Of a stretch of 64,000 bases of DNA, positions 51,971 to 60,170 are shown one piece after another. Source of the DNA: an uncultured Muribaculaceae bacterium (lineage in GTDB: Bacteria; Bacteroidota; Bacteroidia; Bacteroidales; Muribaculaceae); the NCBI GenBank assembly GCA_910583525.1, contig CAJTXL010000017.1, forward strand, positions 1 to 64,000, given 5' to 3'. The translations under genes and the position numbers were made by a program. The notes under the pieces were generated by a model, which saw only the letters and a program-made list of their open reading frames with translations, had not been told where the DNA came from and did no database searches. How positions within the stretch are numbered: the stretch's first letter is position 1; each line of letters opens with the position of its first letter.

Positions 51971-53527
51971 TCAGTTGAGGTCGAAAGAGATTTCGGTTAT
52001 TTCGGCGGTGGCGTCGTGGAAGTAGAACGGTGCGCCGTAGATGCCTCCGCTGAGCCACGGGCTGGTGCGTTTTTCGCATTTGGTGTCGGTGTTGGCCTGC
52101 ACGCTGCCGTCGGCCACTTTGAGCCTTATCCGCAGTTCTCCGCTGTTGACGGGTTGTGTGAACACCATAGCGTGGCGCACGTTTGTAGTGCCGCGCCGTG
52201 CCGAGAATGTGCACTCCATCGAGAAGTCTGGGTCGTAGGCCGTCTTGACTGAGCGGTTGCATTTCCACTCGTCGCCGTCAAGGTATTCGATGTCCCAGAA
52301 CACGGGGTGCTGACGTCCATAGAGCGGGAATGCCATCATTACGGTGGTGTTGGCCTTGAATTTCTTCACGGGAAGAACAAACTCGAAGTAGTCGCCTGTC
52401 CAAAGGCCTTTGACGCCCGTTGAACTTATTGCGCCCGAATTTACGAACTCGCGTGTCTGGAATACTCCTTCGAGCGGTTCTGTTTCTTTGTGCAGGAAGG
52501 CATAGGCCTGGCTTTGTGTAGAAGTCCATATACCTTCGGGAACCCAGCGAGGCTGCAATGTGGGATTATTTGTCGGGTTACCGTTGTCTTTGCCCACCGG
52601 CCATTTAACGGGGAAGGTTACGGGTATTGTACCGTCGCTGTTGCCGCTGATGTAGGCTGAGTTGGTTTCGCCTGCCGCAAAATATTTTCCGGCCATATCT
52701 TCGTTGTTGAAGCATTCGGCCACGGAACTTTCGCCGTTGATGTCGGTTACAGTGACTTTAAGGCCTCCGGCCGGGACTGTGAACGGAGCCGCCGCTATCG
52801 ACACGCTTGTCGACGCTCCTGTCAGGGCAAGTCCGTCGGCACCCATGTCGAGGGTGATGGATTTAGACAGCGTAGCGGCGTCGGGGCTGTTGTTGCCACT
52901 GAGCAGGTCGTAGAACCCGTCGTAGGCCAGATAGCCGTCGAACGCTGCGGCATCGGCCGGCTCTACCGAGATGCTGCGCACTATAGTGCCGCCGTCTTCG
53001 GTGAATATGTCATAGGCGATGTCGAACTCTAAAGTGGTGAAGATGTTGTGGAACTCCATCTCGACGGTCGGGATGATGTTTGTCGTCAGGGTCGATGCCA
53101 CGAACATGCCGGGCGTCGATTGTCCGGCAACGTATGTCTGCACGCGCGGTACCGACACGGAAAGACGCGTCGGGTCAGCAATGGCGCCGTCGTAGGGGTA
53201 GTAGGCGTAGAAGCCGTAGTTGTGGTCGTCGCGTTCGCTTATGATACGCTCTTCAGCCGATGGTAGCAGATTGCCTGCCGCATCGGCTGTGTATGCCTTG
53301 TTGGCGGCGAGCTGATGGCGCTCTTTGCCGTCGCGTGTGCACTCGGCGAATACTCCGGCCACGCTTCCTTGCGGAATGGCCGCGCCCGACGTTTTCCCTG
53401 ACAGATTTATCTGAAGCTGGGTGTAGTCGAGGCTGCAATTGTCATCGTCGCTGTTGCTGCATGCCGTAAAGGCGTACAGGCATCCTAAGACGAGGAAGCT
53501 TCCGGCTATGGTTTTTCTAATTTTCAT
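51971..53527 (-). CDS. Fimbrillin-like surface lipoprotein
   Basis: This 518-residue lipoprotein starts at the ATG at 53527 and has its lipobox cysteine at C23 (LYAFTAC, then SNSDDDN). The N-terminal half resembles the fimbrillin (Mfa2/FimB-like) fold: GFYAYYPYDGAIADPTRLSVSVP, EMEFHNIFTTLEFDI and GKYFAAGETNSAYIS. The C-terminal third (about 350-518) is a different beta-rich domain that may bind sugar. As the first gene of a PUL operon it more likely serves as a surface glycan-binding protein than as a pilus subunit, but that is inference. A -7 box lies 45 nt upstream. Confidence 0.7.
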   Translation of the reverse strand: MKIRKTIAGSFLVLGCLYAFTACSNSDDDNCSLDYTQLQINLSGKTSGAAIPQGSVAGVFAECTRDGKERHQLAANKAYTADAAGNLLPSAEERIISERDDHNYGFYAYYPYDGAIADPTRLSVSVPRVQTYVAGQSTPGMFVASTLTTNIIPTVEMEFHNIFTTLEFDIAYDIFTEDGGTIVRSISVEPADAAAFDGYLAYDGFYDLLSGNNSPDAATLSKSITLDMGADGLALTGASTSVSIAAAPFTVPAGGLKVTVTDINGESSVAECFNNEDMAGKYFAAGETNSAYISGNSDGTIPVTFPVKWPVGKDNGNPTNNPTLQPRWVPEGIWTSTQSQAYAFLHKETEPLEGVFQTREFVNSGAISSTGVKGLWTGDYFEFVLPVKKFKANTTVMMAFPLYGRQHPVFWDIEYLDGDEWKCNRSVKTAYDPDFSMECTFSARRGTTNVRHAMVFTQPVNSGELRIRLKVADGSVQANTDTKCEKRTSPWLSGGIYGAPFYFHDATAEITEISFDLN

Positions 53528-53833
53528 GGATTTTCTAAAATTGATTAAGGCTTCTTTTTGTACAACTTGCCGCAAATATACAATTAATATCGGTAGGAGA
53601 TATGAAAATAAAGCTTCTTTCAATGTAAAATAAGAGCCAAAACATGTGGTTTGGCCTGCCCGTGGCGCCTTTTTTGCGATTTTGGATTGATGTTTTCAAA
53701 TTTCGTGTCAGGCTATGTTTTTCGGTGCTGGTTCTTTTGTTGTAGCAAAAAAATCTTTTGTTGCAATGCCCGGTTTGAACTTTAAATACCTTTGCCAATG
53801 TATAAAATACCTCAAAAATAATACCGTAATACT
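53528..53833. promoter_or_regulatory. Divergent intergenic region with promoters for both directions
   Basis: This 306-bp AT-rich gap holds TATATTTG on the minus strand (53573-53580), 45 nt before the fimbrillin-like gene, and TACCTTTG on the plus strand (53787-53794), 39 nt before the esterase gene. Both match TAnnTTTG; neither has an ideal -33 TTTG at 19-21 bp. No other gene or strong hairpin was seen here. Confidence 0.55.
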
Positions 53834-55816
53834 ATGAAAAAAATCTTTACATGTCTTACATTGGGCGTCCTTGCCGGCTTCGGAGCATGGGCTGAAAATG
53901 TGGTCTTCTTCCACGATGGCGGAAGTGACGAAAACGACGGCACTTCTGTAGCTACTGCCGTCAAGTCAATCACCAAAGTAATGTCGCTTATCGGAGACGA
54001 AGGAGGAACTGTAGTCCTCTGTGGAAACTACAAACAAGGGGGCAACTATCCGGCCAATAACACCACCGATTTCGCCCACCACTCCGGGCTCGTAACATTC
54101 ACTCAGGTATATGGCGGCACCGACTATCGCGCCGACAACGCACGCTGGGAACTTGAAAATACCGGTCGCCGCTTCCAACTCGGAGGCCCCACAACTTTTC
54201 GCGACATCACTTTTGAGGCCACCGGCACAAAACGTTCGAGCGTGTTCTTTCTGCTGATTGGCAACGGTTATCCCGTGACCATCGATACCGGGTGCGAAAT
54301 GAAGGGCTTCAGCGGAGGCACTCTCGCGAAATCGTTCTCAATCCTTGGCGGCGGTCAGGATGACGGCAACCGAATCAATCCGGCCTCTTTCGACACGCAT
54401 ATCACAATCAATTCGGGCGAGGTGCTCTTTGCCGGTTTCAACCGTGGCGCAAAAAAGAATGCGGCACTTTTCAATAACGACGCCGTGAAACAGGCTACGG
54501 CCCATATAACAATAAACGGCGGTACAATAATCAACGGTTTCTGCGGTTCTGTGACAGAAGACATCGCCGGCGGTAACGTCGACTTGAAAGTGAATGGCGG
54601 CCGCTTTGCCGACAAACTTTATGTAGGCAACTATGGCGGCAACTGGGTCAGCGGTCAGAACGTAAACGTAACCGTCACCGGCGGAGAATTCGATTCGTGG
54701 TCGATATTGGCGGCTCCAGGCAAAATCGAGGGGCAGACAACCGTGCTCGACATTACAGGCATGGGCGACAAAGAGCTTAAAATGCTTGCCCTGACAAACG
54801 TAAGCCTTTTCAACGAGATAAAGAGCAACTATAAAGTGCCTGCATACGACTGGACGGTGACCGAAGAATTCACCGCTTCCGACGGAACGGTTCTGCCATA
54901 CCGCATACATGTCCCAGAAGGCGCCGACGGTGCACTTCCTGTAGTACTATATCTCCACGGAAACGGCTCGCGCGGCACCGACAACCTCAAACAGCTCAAT
55001 ACCGTAGGTTCTGCAACGCTATATCCCCTCTATAACCACAGCGAAAAAGCCATCTTCATTGCACCGCAATGCCCCTCGACTATCGACGAAGTGCCGCAGA
55101 TGTGGGTAGAGCGCGAAGCATACCCCGGCAGCACCGCCTATCTCACCGAGCCTATGAGCAAATGGCTTACAGCGGCCAACGAACTGCTCGATGCGACAGT
55201 CGCAAAATACAATGCCGACAAAACACGACTCTATGTAACCGGAAGTTCCAACGGTGCCGGCGCAACATGGAGCCTCCTTGCCAAATATCCCGAGAAATTC
55301 GCCGCAGGCATTCCCGTGGCCGGCGCTCGCGATGCCGAAGCTGCCGCCGCCATTGCCGAGCCTCTGTCGAAAACACCGATATGGACATTCCACGGCACGT
55401 CCGACGAAACATTGCCCGTTGCCGGCACACAAGGTCTTGTTGCAGCCATCAAAGCTGCCGGTGGCAATGATATAAAGTACACCGAAGTCGAGGGCGCCGA
55501 CCACAACACCATATGGAGCATAGCCGCTGCAACTCCGGAATTCGCTTCGTGGATGTTTTCTAAAAAACGCAGTCAGATGAGTTCTGCTGTCGATGGAATG
55601 TCGGTTGCCGCTCCTTCGTTGAGTCTGCAGGGGCGTGACATTGTGGCTAATGCCGACGGAAAAGTGTCGCTTACCGTGTTCGACCTTTCGGGGCGTGTCG
55701 TATCGGCTGTCGAAGGCCGTGACGCAGTGCGTGTGGCAGGCCTCGAAAAGGCCATGTACATTGTCGCAGTCGATGCAGTCGAAGGACGTTCGGTGACAAA
55801 GGTCGCTGTGCGTTGA
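53834..55816 (+). CDS. Secreted alpha/beta-hydrolase (esterase) with beta-helix-like N-terminus and T9SS-type tail
   Basis: This 660-residue secreted protein has a signal peptide (MKKIFTCLTLGVLAGFGAWA). The N-terminal half (about 25-330) is rich in repeated short beta elements (THITINSGEVLFAGFNRG, AHITINGGTIINGF, VDLKVNGGRFADKL, VNVTVTGGEFDS), consistent with a beta-solenoid. Residues about 345-575 are an esterase of the polyhydroxybutyrate-depolymerase/feruloyl-esterase type: LYLHGNGSRG, nucleophile motif TGSSNGAGA, Asp in FHGTSDETLP and His in EGADHNTIW. The tail (FDLSGRVVSAVEGRD, AMYIVAVDAV) resembles a type A T9SS sorting domain. It probably removes acyl or phenolic esters from plant polysaccharide at the surface. 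It is monocistronic. Confidence 0.8.
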   Translation: MKKIFTCLTLGVLAGFGAWAENVVFFHDGGSDENDGTSVATAVKSITKVMSLIGDEGGTVVLCGNYKQGGNYPANNTTDFAHHSGLVTFTQVYGGTDYRADNARWELENTGRRFQLGGPTTFRDITFEATGTKRSSVFFLLIGNGYPVTIDTGCEMKGFSGGTLAKSFSILGGGQDDGNRINPASFDTHITINSGEVLFAGFNRGAKKNAALFNNDAVKQATAHITINGGTIINGFCGSVTEDIAGGNVDLKVNGGRFADKLYVGNYGGNWVSGQNVNVTVTGGEFDSWSILAAPGKIEGQTTVLDITGMGDKELKMLALTNVSLFNEIKSNYKVPAYDWTVTEEFTASDGTVLPYRIHVPEGADGALPVVLYLHGNGSRGTDNLKQLNTVGSATLYPLYNHSEKAIFIAPQCPSTIDEVPQMWVEREAYPGSTAYLTEPMSKWLTAANELLDATVAKYNADKTRLYVTGSSNGAGATWSLLAKYPEKFAAGIPVAGARDAEAAAAIAEPLSKTPIWTFHGTSDETLPVAGTQGLVAAIKAAGGNDIKYTEVEGADHNTIWSIAAATPEFASWMFSKKRSQMSSAVDGMSVAAPSLSLQGRDIVANADGKVSLTVFDLSGRVVSAVEGRDAVRVAGLEKAMYIVAVDAVEGRSVTKVAVR

Positions 55817-56194
55817 ACACGCTTTGTGTATCATTTTGACAGAGACGCCTATTAAACAATGCGGTAAAACTATGTTTTATAACATAACGATAAAACATGT
55901 GTAATATTTAGCTTATTTTAACTCTTGAAAAGTATTTTAGTTTAAAAAGAAATTTTGTGTGCTTATAAGCTATAAAAAGAAGTGCTTTGATGCAAATTAC
56001 CGCAATGGCGTTGAATAGGGTTTAAATATTAAAGAAAAGTTTTATATCGTGTATTTGTTTAAGATTTGGAAAAGGATGTTGTTTATGCTAACTTTGTATC
56101 GGAAATGATACGACAAGCATTGATAAATGCTTTTTCATATTAACAAATCTGGAATAGACATATAAATCTAACATTAAGTACTATGTGTAAGAAA
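55817..56194. other. AT-rich convergent gap
   Basis: This long AT-rich, noncoding gap lies between the 3' ends of two convergent genes. It contains small inverted repeats (for example TATGTT/AACATA near 55870-55886) and, at its right part, a consensus promoter and hairpin described separately. No terminator with a clear T-run was found directly after the esterase gene. Confidence 0.5.
56065..56096 (+). promoter_or_regulatory. Orphan consensus promoter
   Basis: TTTG (56065-56068) and TAACTTTG (56089-56096) are separated by 20 bp, a perfect Bacteroidetes primary-sigma promoter. No coding frame begins downstream on this strand before the convergent gene. Confidence 0.6.
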
Positions 56195-56228
56195 AACAAG
56201 GGCTGTCCGTGAGGATAGCCCTTGTTTC
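56103..56228 (+). ncRNA. Candidate small RNA
   Basis: The predicted transcript from the orphan promoter would start near 56103. It contains a first hairpin AAGCATT/AATGCTT (56115-56121 with 56126-56132) followed by TTT, and reaches the strong 14-bp hairpin at 56195-56226 whose other strand terminates the gene at 56249. It could therefore yield an RNA of either about 35 or about 125 nt. No open frame is seen in it. No known RNA family was recognised. Confidence 0.35.
56191..56226 (-). terminator. Strong terminator of the choloylglycine-hydrolase-family gene
   Basis: A 14-bp stem (56195-56208 with 56213-56226, one G-T pair) has a 4-nt GTGA loop. On the minus strand it is followed by TTTC. It lies about 22 nt after the stop codon at 56249. 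Confidence 0.85.
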
Positions 56229-56248
56229 ATATACATGTACATGCTGGT

Positions 56249-57289
56249 TTACCACATGGGGGTAAAGCCTTTGGTCTTTTCGAGCTTGTCGTTGGCGCAT
56301 CCTGTCAGGCCGGGGTGTTTGGCCGTGTCAAGTTTGAGAATGGGCGCTCCGGGGTTGAGACGCAGGCGCCCGAGGTCTACCCAGAAATCGCCTGTCGAGG
56401 TGGCGAATTTGAAATAATATTTGCCGCCTGTGGCATCGGCTATCGAACGCCATTGTGTTGACGATACATTTGGTTCTCCGGACAATTCGTATCCTAACGG
56501 CACGCTTACCGTTCCCATGATGCCCGATAGGGCCGCAAGGGCTTCTGGATAGTCAAAGCTGTCAGGTACGTGGTGTATGAAGAAGGATGCGCGCACGAAA
56601 CGGTCGGCGCTACGCACCGTACCGGGCATCATGTTGGAGCCGCCTATTTTTTCCCAATAAGCCTCGATAGCCTGCATCTGCGGCAGAGGAGGGTCGTTGG
56701 TAAGCACCTGCAGGTCTTTGCCCCGGTATGTGTTTAGTTTGCCGTCGGTGTATTCAAAGACCAAGGTCTCTCCGCTTCGGTCGGTCAAGGCCCAATGGAG
56801 TGTCGAAACAGTGCCGCCGTCGAAAGTCTTGCCATATACGCCGAAGCCGTTTTGCGACAGCCATTCGGAAGCTTCTTCTACGGTGGCGAAATTATCAAGG
56901 AAATAGCTTACAAGCATCGCGAGGCTCACCACGGGCGTGTCGCTGCCTTCAATGGCTTCTTTGTAGATTGTACCTTTGCAGAAAAGACCGTTCATCACAA
57001 GACCGGCCTCGTTCATGCCTTCGGTGACGCCGCCGTCGTAGCCGACGGCTATTACAGAGCCGTATTTCGACGTCCATTGCAGGCGTTTGCCCGATGGCAT
57101 GCTTTCTTTTGCTATCCCTTGTGGATAGACGTATATGTTTGTCGGAATGGGTGTGCGCCAATCAAGGGTGCGTCCTACAAGGACGTAGCCTTTTTCGCCA
57201 AGATAAACCACTCGCGAACATGCGTCGGCGGTGAACCGGCAGAAACCGAGCAGGAGGGCGGCGGCAGCGATAAATTTAAGAATTTTCAT
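56249..57289 (-). CDS. Choloylglycine hydrolase-family (linear amide C-N hydrolase) enzyme
   Basis: This 346-residue secreted Ntn-hydrolase has a signal peptide ending at ADA, so cleavage exposes C24 (CSRVVYLGEKGYVLVGRTLDWRTP) as the N-terminal nucleophile. Other family signatures are YGSVIAVGYDGGVTEGMNEAGLVMNGLF, LTNDPPLPQMQAIEAYW and RSADRFVRASFF. The family includes bile salt hydrolases and penicillin V acylases. The exported form and the 46-bp spacing to an MBOAT gene do not reveal the substrate; bile salt hydrolysis is plausible for a gut anaerobe but unproven. GTCGGA/TCCGAC in the gap upstream could form a weak hairpin. Confidence 0.85.
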   Translation of the reverse strand: MKILKFIAAAALLLGFCRFTADACSRVVYLGEKGYVLVGRTLDWRTPIPTNIYVYPQGIAKESMPSGKRLQWTSKYGSVIAVGYDGGVTEGMNEAGLVMNGLFCKGTIYKEAIEGSDTPVVSLAMLVSYFLDNFATVEEASEWLSQNGFGVYGKTFDGGTVSTLHWALTDRSGETLVFEYTDGKLNTYRGKDLQVLTNDPPLPQMQAIEAYWEKIGGSNMMPGTVRSADRFVRASFFIHHVPDSFDYPEALAALSGIMGTVSVPLGYELSGEPNVSSTQWRSIADATGGKYYFKFATSTGDFWVDLGRLRLNPGAPILKLDTAKHPGLTGCANDKLEKTKGFTPMW

Positions 57290-57335
57290 AGTCGGACATT
57301 TTTTCTTTATAAAACGCTCCGACCTGTGCCTATGT

Positions 57336-58814
57336 TCAGTATTGCAGATAGATAAACGGTACGAGTTCGCTTTGGCGCGTCTGTATGACTATAAACACCG
57401 TCGCGGCAAGCAACAAGGCCTGCCATAGCAGCGGCATCGCAATATATGCTTTCGATACGCCGGTGCTCCATGAACGCGGTGTCATATGGGCTATGTAACC
57501 CATTGCAATGGCAAGGACTATCATCATGTAGCCTTCGATGAACTGCGGAGCAACGGCAATGTGGAAATCATTGACAATCTGCGAAGCCATTGCGCGAACC
57601 GTCTCGAAGTCGGGCGCCCGGAAAAAAGTGAAGCCTATGACAACGAGGGCGAAGGTGAGAGCCATGTTGGCGATGCGTATGTCGAATCGTCCGGCAACAC
57701 CTTCGGGCAGTCGCCACACTCTGCGGAAAGCTTTGTGGAGCACAAGCAGCAAGCCGTGGTAGGCTCCCCATAGCACATACATCCACGATGCTCCGTGCCA
57801 CAAGCCGCCGATTACCATTGTTATGAATTGGTTGAAATAGGCGCGCGCACGTCCGTGGCGGTTGCCGCCAAGGGGTATGTAGAGATAGTCGCGCAGCCAT
57901 GTCGAGAGCGATATATGCCAGCGACGCCAGAACTCTGTGGGGCTTTGCGCCTTGAACGGTGCCGCGAAATTTTCCTTGAAGCGGTATCCCAACAGCAGCG
58001 CCAGGCCGATTGCCATATCGGAATAGCCCGAAAAATCGCAATATAGCTGTATGGTGAAGCCAATGGCTCCCATAAGGTTTTCAAAGCCCGTATAAAGTGC
58101 CGGATTGTCGAAAATGCGGTCTACGAAATTGCCGCTAATGTAGTCGGCTATCACCACTTTTTTAATAAGCCCCGTCATTATAAGGAACAGTCCCTCCGAA
58201 ATCATTGCAGGCGTCGCCGTCGGGTTGGCCTTGATTTGCGGAAGCATGTCTTTTGCTCTTACTACAGGGCCGGCGAGCAGCGGCGGAAAGAATGTCAGGA
58301 AGAAAGTATAGTCAAGAAAGTTGCGGCATGCTTTGATGTCGCCGCGGTATATGTCGACGATATAGCTTATCGAGCGGAAAGTGAAGAAAGATATTCCTGC
58401 CGGGAGAAGCACTTCGAGAGGGTCAAACGTGCGCCCGATGATGCTGTAGAAGGCATCGGCCAGCAGATTGAAATATTTGAAGTAGACGAGCATGCCCACG
58501 TTCAGCAGCACATTCAGTGCCACTATCGTGCGCCTGACGGCTCGGTTTACGGCCTTGTCGAGCCACAGACCAAGCAGATAGTCGCTCACGCACACACAGC
58601 AGAGCAGCGCAACGCACCACGAACTCGACTTATAATAGAAAAACAGCGAGAAAGCTACCGTCAGCACCATCTTTAGCCGCCGGTGTCCCTTGACGCATTG
58701 GTAGAGCGACAGAAAGATGACGAACAGCACCAGAAACAGCCCGGTGTTGAAAAGCATCGGTTTCGCGGCATCATACAGCAACAGTTCGGTTATACGGGCT
58801 ATGGCATTTTCCAT
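57336..58814 (-). CDS. MBOAT-family membrane O-acyltransferase
   Basis: This 492-residue inner-membrane protein has about ten hydrophobic helices. The family core is present: GISFFTFRSISYIVDIYRGD, FFPPLLAGPVVRAKDMLPQ, YCDFSGYSDMAIG, PTEFWRRWHISLSTWLRDYLY and GGLWHGASWMYVLWG with the catalytic His. Relatives of AlgI/PatA acetylate exported polysaccharides or peptidoglycan. No SGNH partner (AlgJ/DltD type) is next to it, though a distant one may serve. The start at 58814 gives the N-terminus MENAIARITELLLYD. A TACCTTTG box at 58823-58830 leaves almost no leader, so the mRNA may be nearly leaderless or start from another promoter. Confidence 0.88.
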   Translation of the reverse strand: MENAIARITELLLYDAAKPMLFNTGLFLVLFVIFLSLYQCVKGHRRLKMVLTVAFSLFFYYKSSSWCVALLCCVCVSDYLLGLWLDKAVNRAVRRTIVALNVLLNVGMLVYFKYFNLLADAFYSIIGRTFDPLEVLLPAGISFFTFRSISYIVDIYRGDIKACRNFLDYTFFLTFFPPLLAGPVVRAKDMLPQIKANPTATPAMISEGLFLIMTGLIKKVVIADYISGNFVDRIFDNPALYTGFENLMGAIGFTIQLYCDFSGYSDMAIGLALLLGYRFKENFAAPFKAQSPTEFWRRWHISLSTWLRDYLYIPLGGNRHGRARAYFNQFITMVIGGLWHGASWMYVLWGAYHGLLLVLHKAFRRVWRLPEGVAGRFDIRIANMALTFALVVIGFTFFRAPDFETVRAMASQIVNDFHIAVAPQFIEGYMMIVLAIAMGYIAHMTPRSWSTGVSKAYIAMPLLWQALLLAATVFIVIQTRQSELVPFIYLQY

Positions 58815-58822
58815 TGTGGCTG

Positions 58823-58830
58823 CAAAGGTA
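58823..58830 (-). promoter_or_regulatory. Candidate -7 box of the MBOAT gene
   Basis: TACCTTTG on the minus strand ends 8 nt before the ATG at 58814. If used, transcription would start within a few bases of the start codon. No -33 TTTG lies at 19-21 bp. Confidence 0.35.
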
Positions 58831-58981
58831 CAAAAAAGCGTAATAAGTTCGGTGCTCAAGTAAGAGAGTGATGACCAATTCAACAAAAATAACGGTATTT
58901 TAAGCAGTCTTAAGAACTTATCATAAAACCCGTTCTATGTAATAGTCGTTGTATCTTTCGCAACAATAAACTATACAGAAT

Positions 58982-59608
58982 ATGGATACTAAGACAAAAA
59001 AGACAGCGCCTCAGTGCGATACAGACCAGAAAGTGAAGGCGACATCGAAAAAGAATGAAACTCCTAAAGCAAAAGAACAGCCCAAAGCTGCCGATGCTAA
59101 GGAAAAGAAACCGTCGGGAACAGATTTCTGCGAATTTTTCGTTGACGAACTCAAAGACATCCTGTGGGCCGAGAAGGCTCTTCTGAAAGCCCTGCCTAAG
59201 ATGCGCAAGGCGGCAACCGGCAAGGAACTTGCCGCGGTGTTCGACAAGCACCTGTCCGAGACGGAAGCGCAGATTGGCGTAGTCGAACAGGTGTTCGAAC
59301 TTTTGGGCGAAAAGCCCAAGACCAAGAAATGTGACGCCATGGAAGGTCTGCTTTCAGAAACCGACAGCATAATATCGGATACGGAAAAAGGTTCTGCCAT
59401 CCGTGATGCCGGCCTTATTTTGGCGGCTCAGAAAGTCGAGCACTATGAAATCGCTACCTACGGAACGCTCGCCGCATTTGCCGATGCCATGCAGGAGGCT
59501 AAAATAGCGAAACTGTTAAGGTCGGTGCTGCGCGATGAAAAGAAATCGGACAAGACGCTTACAGTCCTCGCTCTCGAGTCGGTGAACGAAGACGCTTCTG
59601 AAGAATAA
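58982..59608 (+). CDS. DUF892 (YciE/YciF) ferritin-like protein with lysine-rich N-terminal extension
   Basis: This 208-residue cytoplasmic protein has a charged, lysine/alanine/proline-rich N-terminal tail (about 1-45). A four-helix ferritin-like DUF892 domain follows (FCEFFVDELKDILWAEKALLKALPKM, AVFDKHLSETEAQI, KVEHYEIATYGTL) with the Glu and His residues expected for a dinuclear metal site. YciE/YciF-type proteins are linked to stress responses; the function is not settled. The basic tail suggests nucleic-acid or membrane association. Its promoter is uncertain; TATCTTTC at 58952-58959 is the nearest match. Confidence 0.87.
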   Translation: MDTKTKKTAPQCDTDQKVKATSKKNETPKAKEQPKAADAKEKKPSGTDFCEFFVDELKDILWAEKALLKALPKMRKAATGKELAAVFDKHLSETEAQIGVVEQVFELLGEKPKTKKCDAMEGLLSETDSIISDTEKGSAIRDAGLILAAQKVEHYEIATYGTLAAFADAMQEAKIAKLLRSVLRDEKKSDKTLTVLALESVNEDASEE

Positions 59609-59623
59609 CAATTTTCAAAATAG

Positions 59624-59673
59624 CATTCAACAGGCACACGCTGAAATTCGGTTCAATGTGTGCCTGTTGAATG
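59624..59673. terminator. Bidirectional terminator-type inverted repeat
   Basis: A perfect 16-bp inverted repeat (59624-59639 with 59658-59673) has an 18-nt loop that itself contains TGAA/TTCA. It lies between the convergent DUF892 and PH-domain genes. T-runs are weak, so it acts either as a bidirectional terminator or as a 3' stability structure. Confidence 0.7.
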
Positions 59674-59684
59674 TGTATGCAAAA

Positions 59685-60170
59685 TCAATCGCCGAGACGG
59701 CTCTTGATTGTTTCTGCCATCAGTGCCGCATCGCGGCATCCTAACATATATTTGCGTCCGTTCTTCAGGGTAAGTAGGAATGTTTCGGAAGCACGGCCGT
59801 AATAGGCGAAATAGCGTCCGATGCTTCGTTCGCTGAACAGACCCCAGTAGCCGAGGAAACCTCCGCTGGCGCATATGCGGTATTCGCCCATCGTTGGAGG
59901 GCAAAAATCGACGGAGGCTATTTCGCTGAGGGGAATTTCTTTGATGCGTAGCGGACGATGTATGCCGACGTTGTGGTCGTCGACCGATATGGATACGGGC
60001 ATATAGAACAGTGCCGGAACAAACATTGCCAAAAGCATGCCTGCGATGGTGATGCCCAAAACAATTTCTCCGTTACGGAAACAGTATACCGACAAGGCAC
60101 AGAGAAGCACTGCCGTTATTAGTGTCAGTATCACCGACCATGTGCTTAGTTCTACGCGCCGCTTCATCAT
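59685..60170 (-). CDS. Membrane PH-domain protein
   Basis: This 161-residue protein has two hydrophobic helices near the N-terminus (about 11-31 and 35-57) and then a beta-rich bacterial PH-like domain (VSISVDDHNVGIHRPLRIKEIPLSEIASVDFCPP, FLLTLKNGRKYMLGCRDAALMAETI). The function is unknown; related proteins are membrane-associated. Its ATG shares one base with the stop of the DUF1015 gene (TGATG), so it is the last gene of the fur-purA-DUF1015 operon. Confidence 0.75.
   Translation of the reverse strand: MMKRRVELSTWSVILTLITAVLLCALSVYCFRNGEIVLGITIAGMLLAMFVPALFYMPVSISVDDHNVGIHRPLRIKEIPLSEIASVDFCPPTMGEYRICASGGFLGYWGLFSERSIGRYFAYYGRASETFLLTLKNGRKYMLGCRDAALMAETIKSRLGD

Noticed and set aside
51969..52268. 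N-terminal 100-residue extension of the BNR gene at 50181-51968.
   Set aside because: The extension is arginine/glutamine rich, overlaps the upstream gene in another frame, and is followed by a proper signal peptide at the internal ATG 51968. Similar false extensions were trimmed at 12987-13169, 17303-17368 and 62756-63037.
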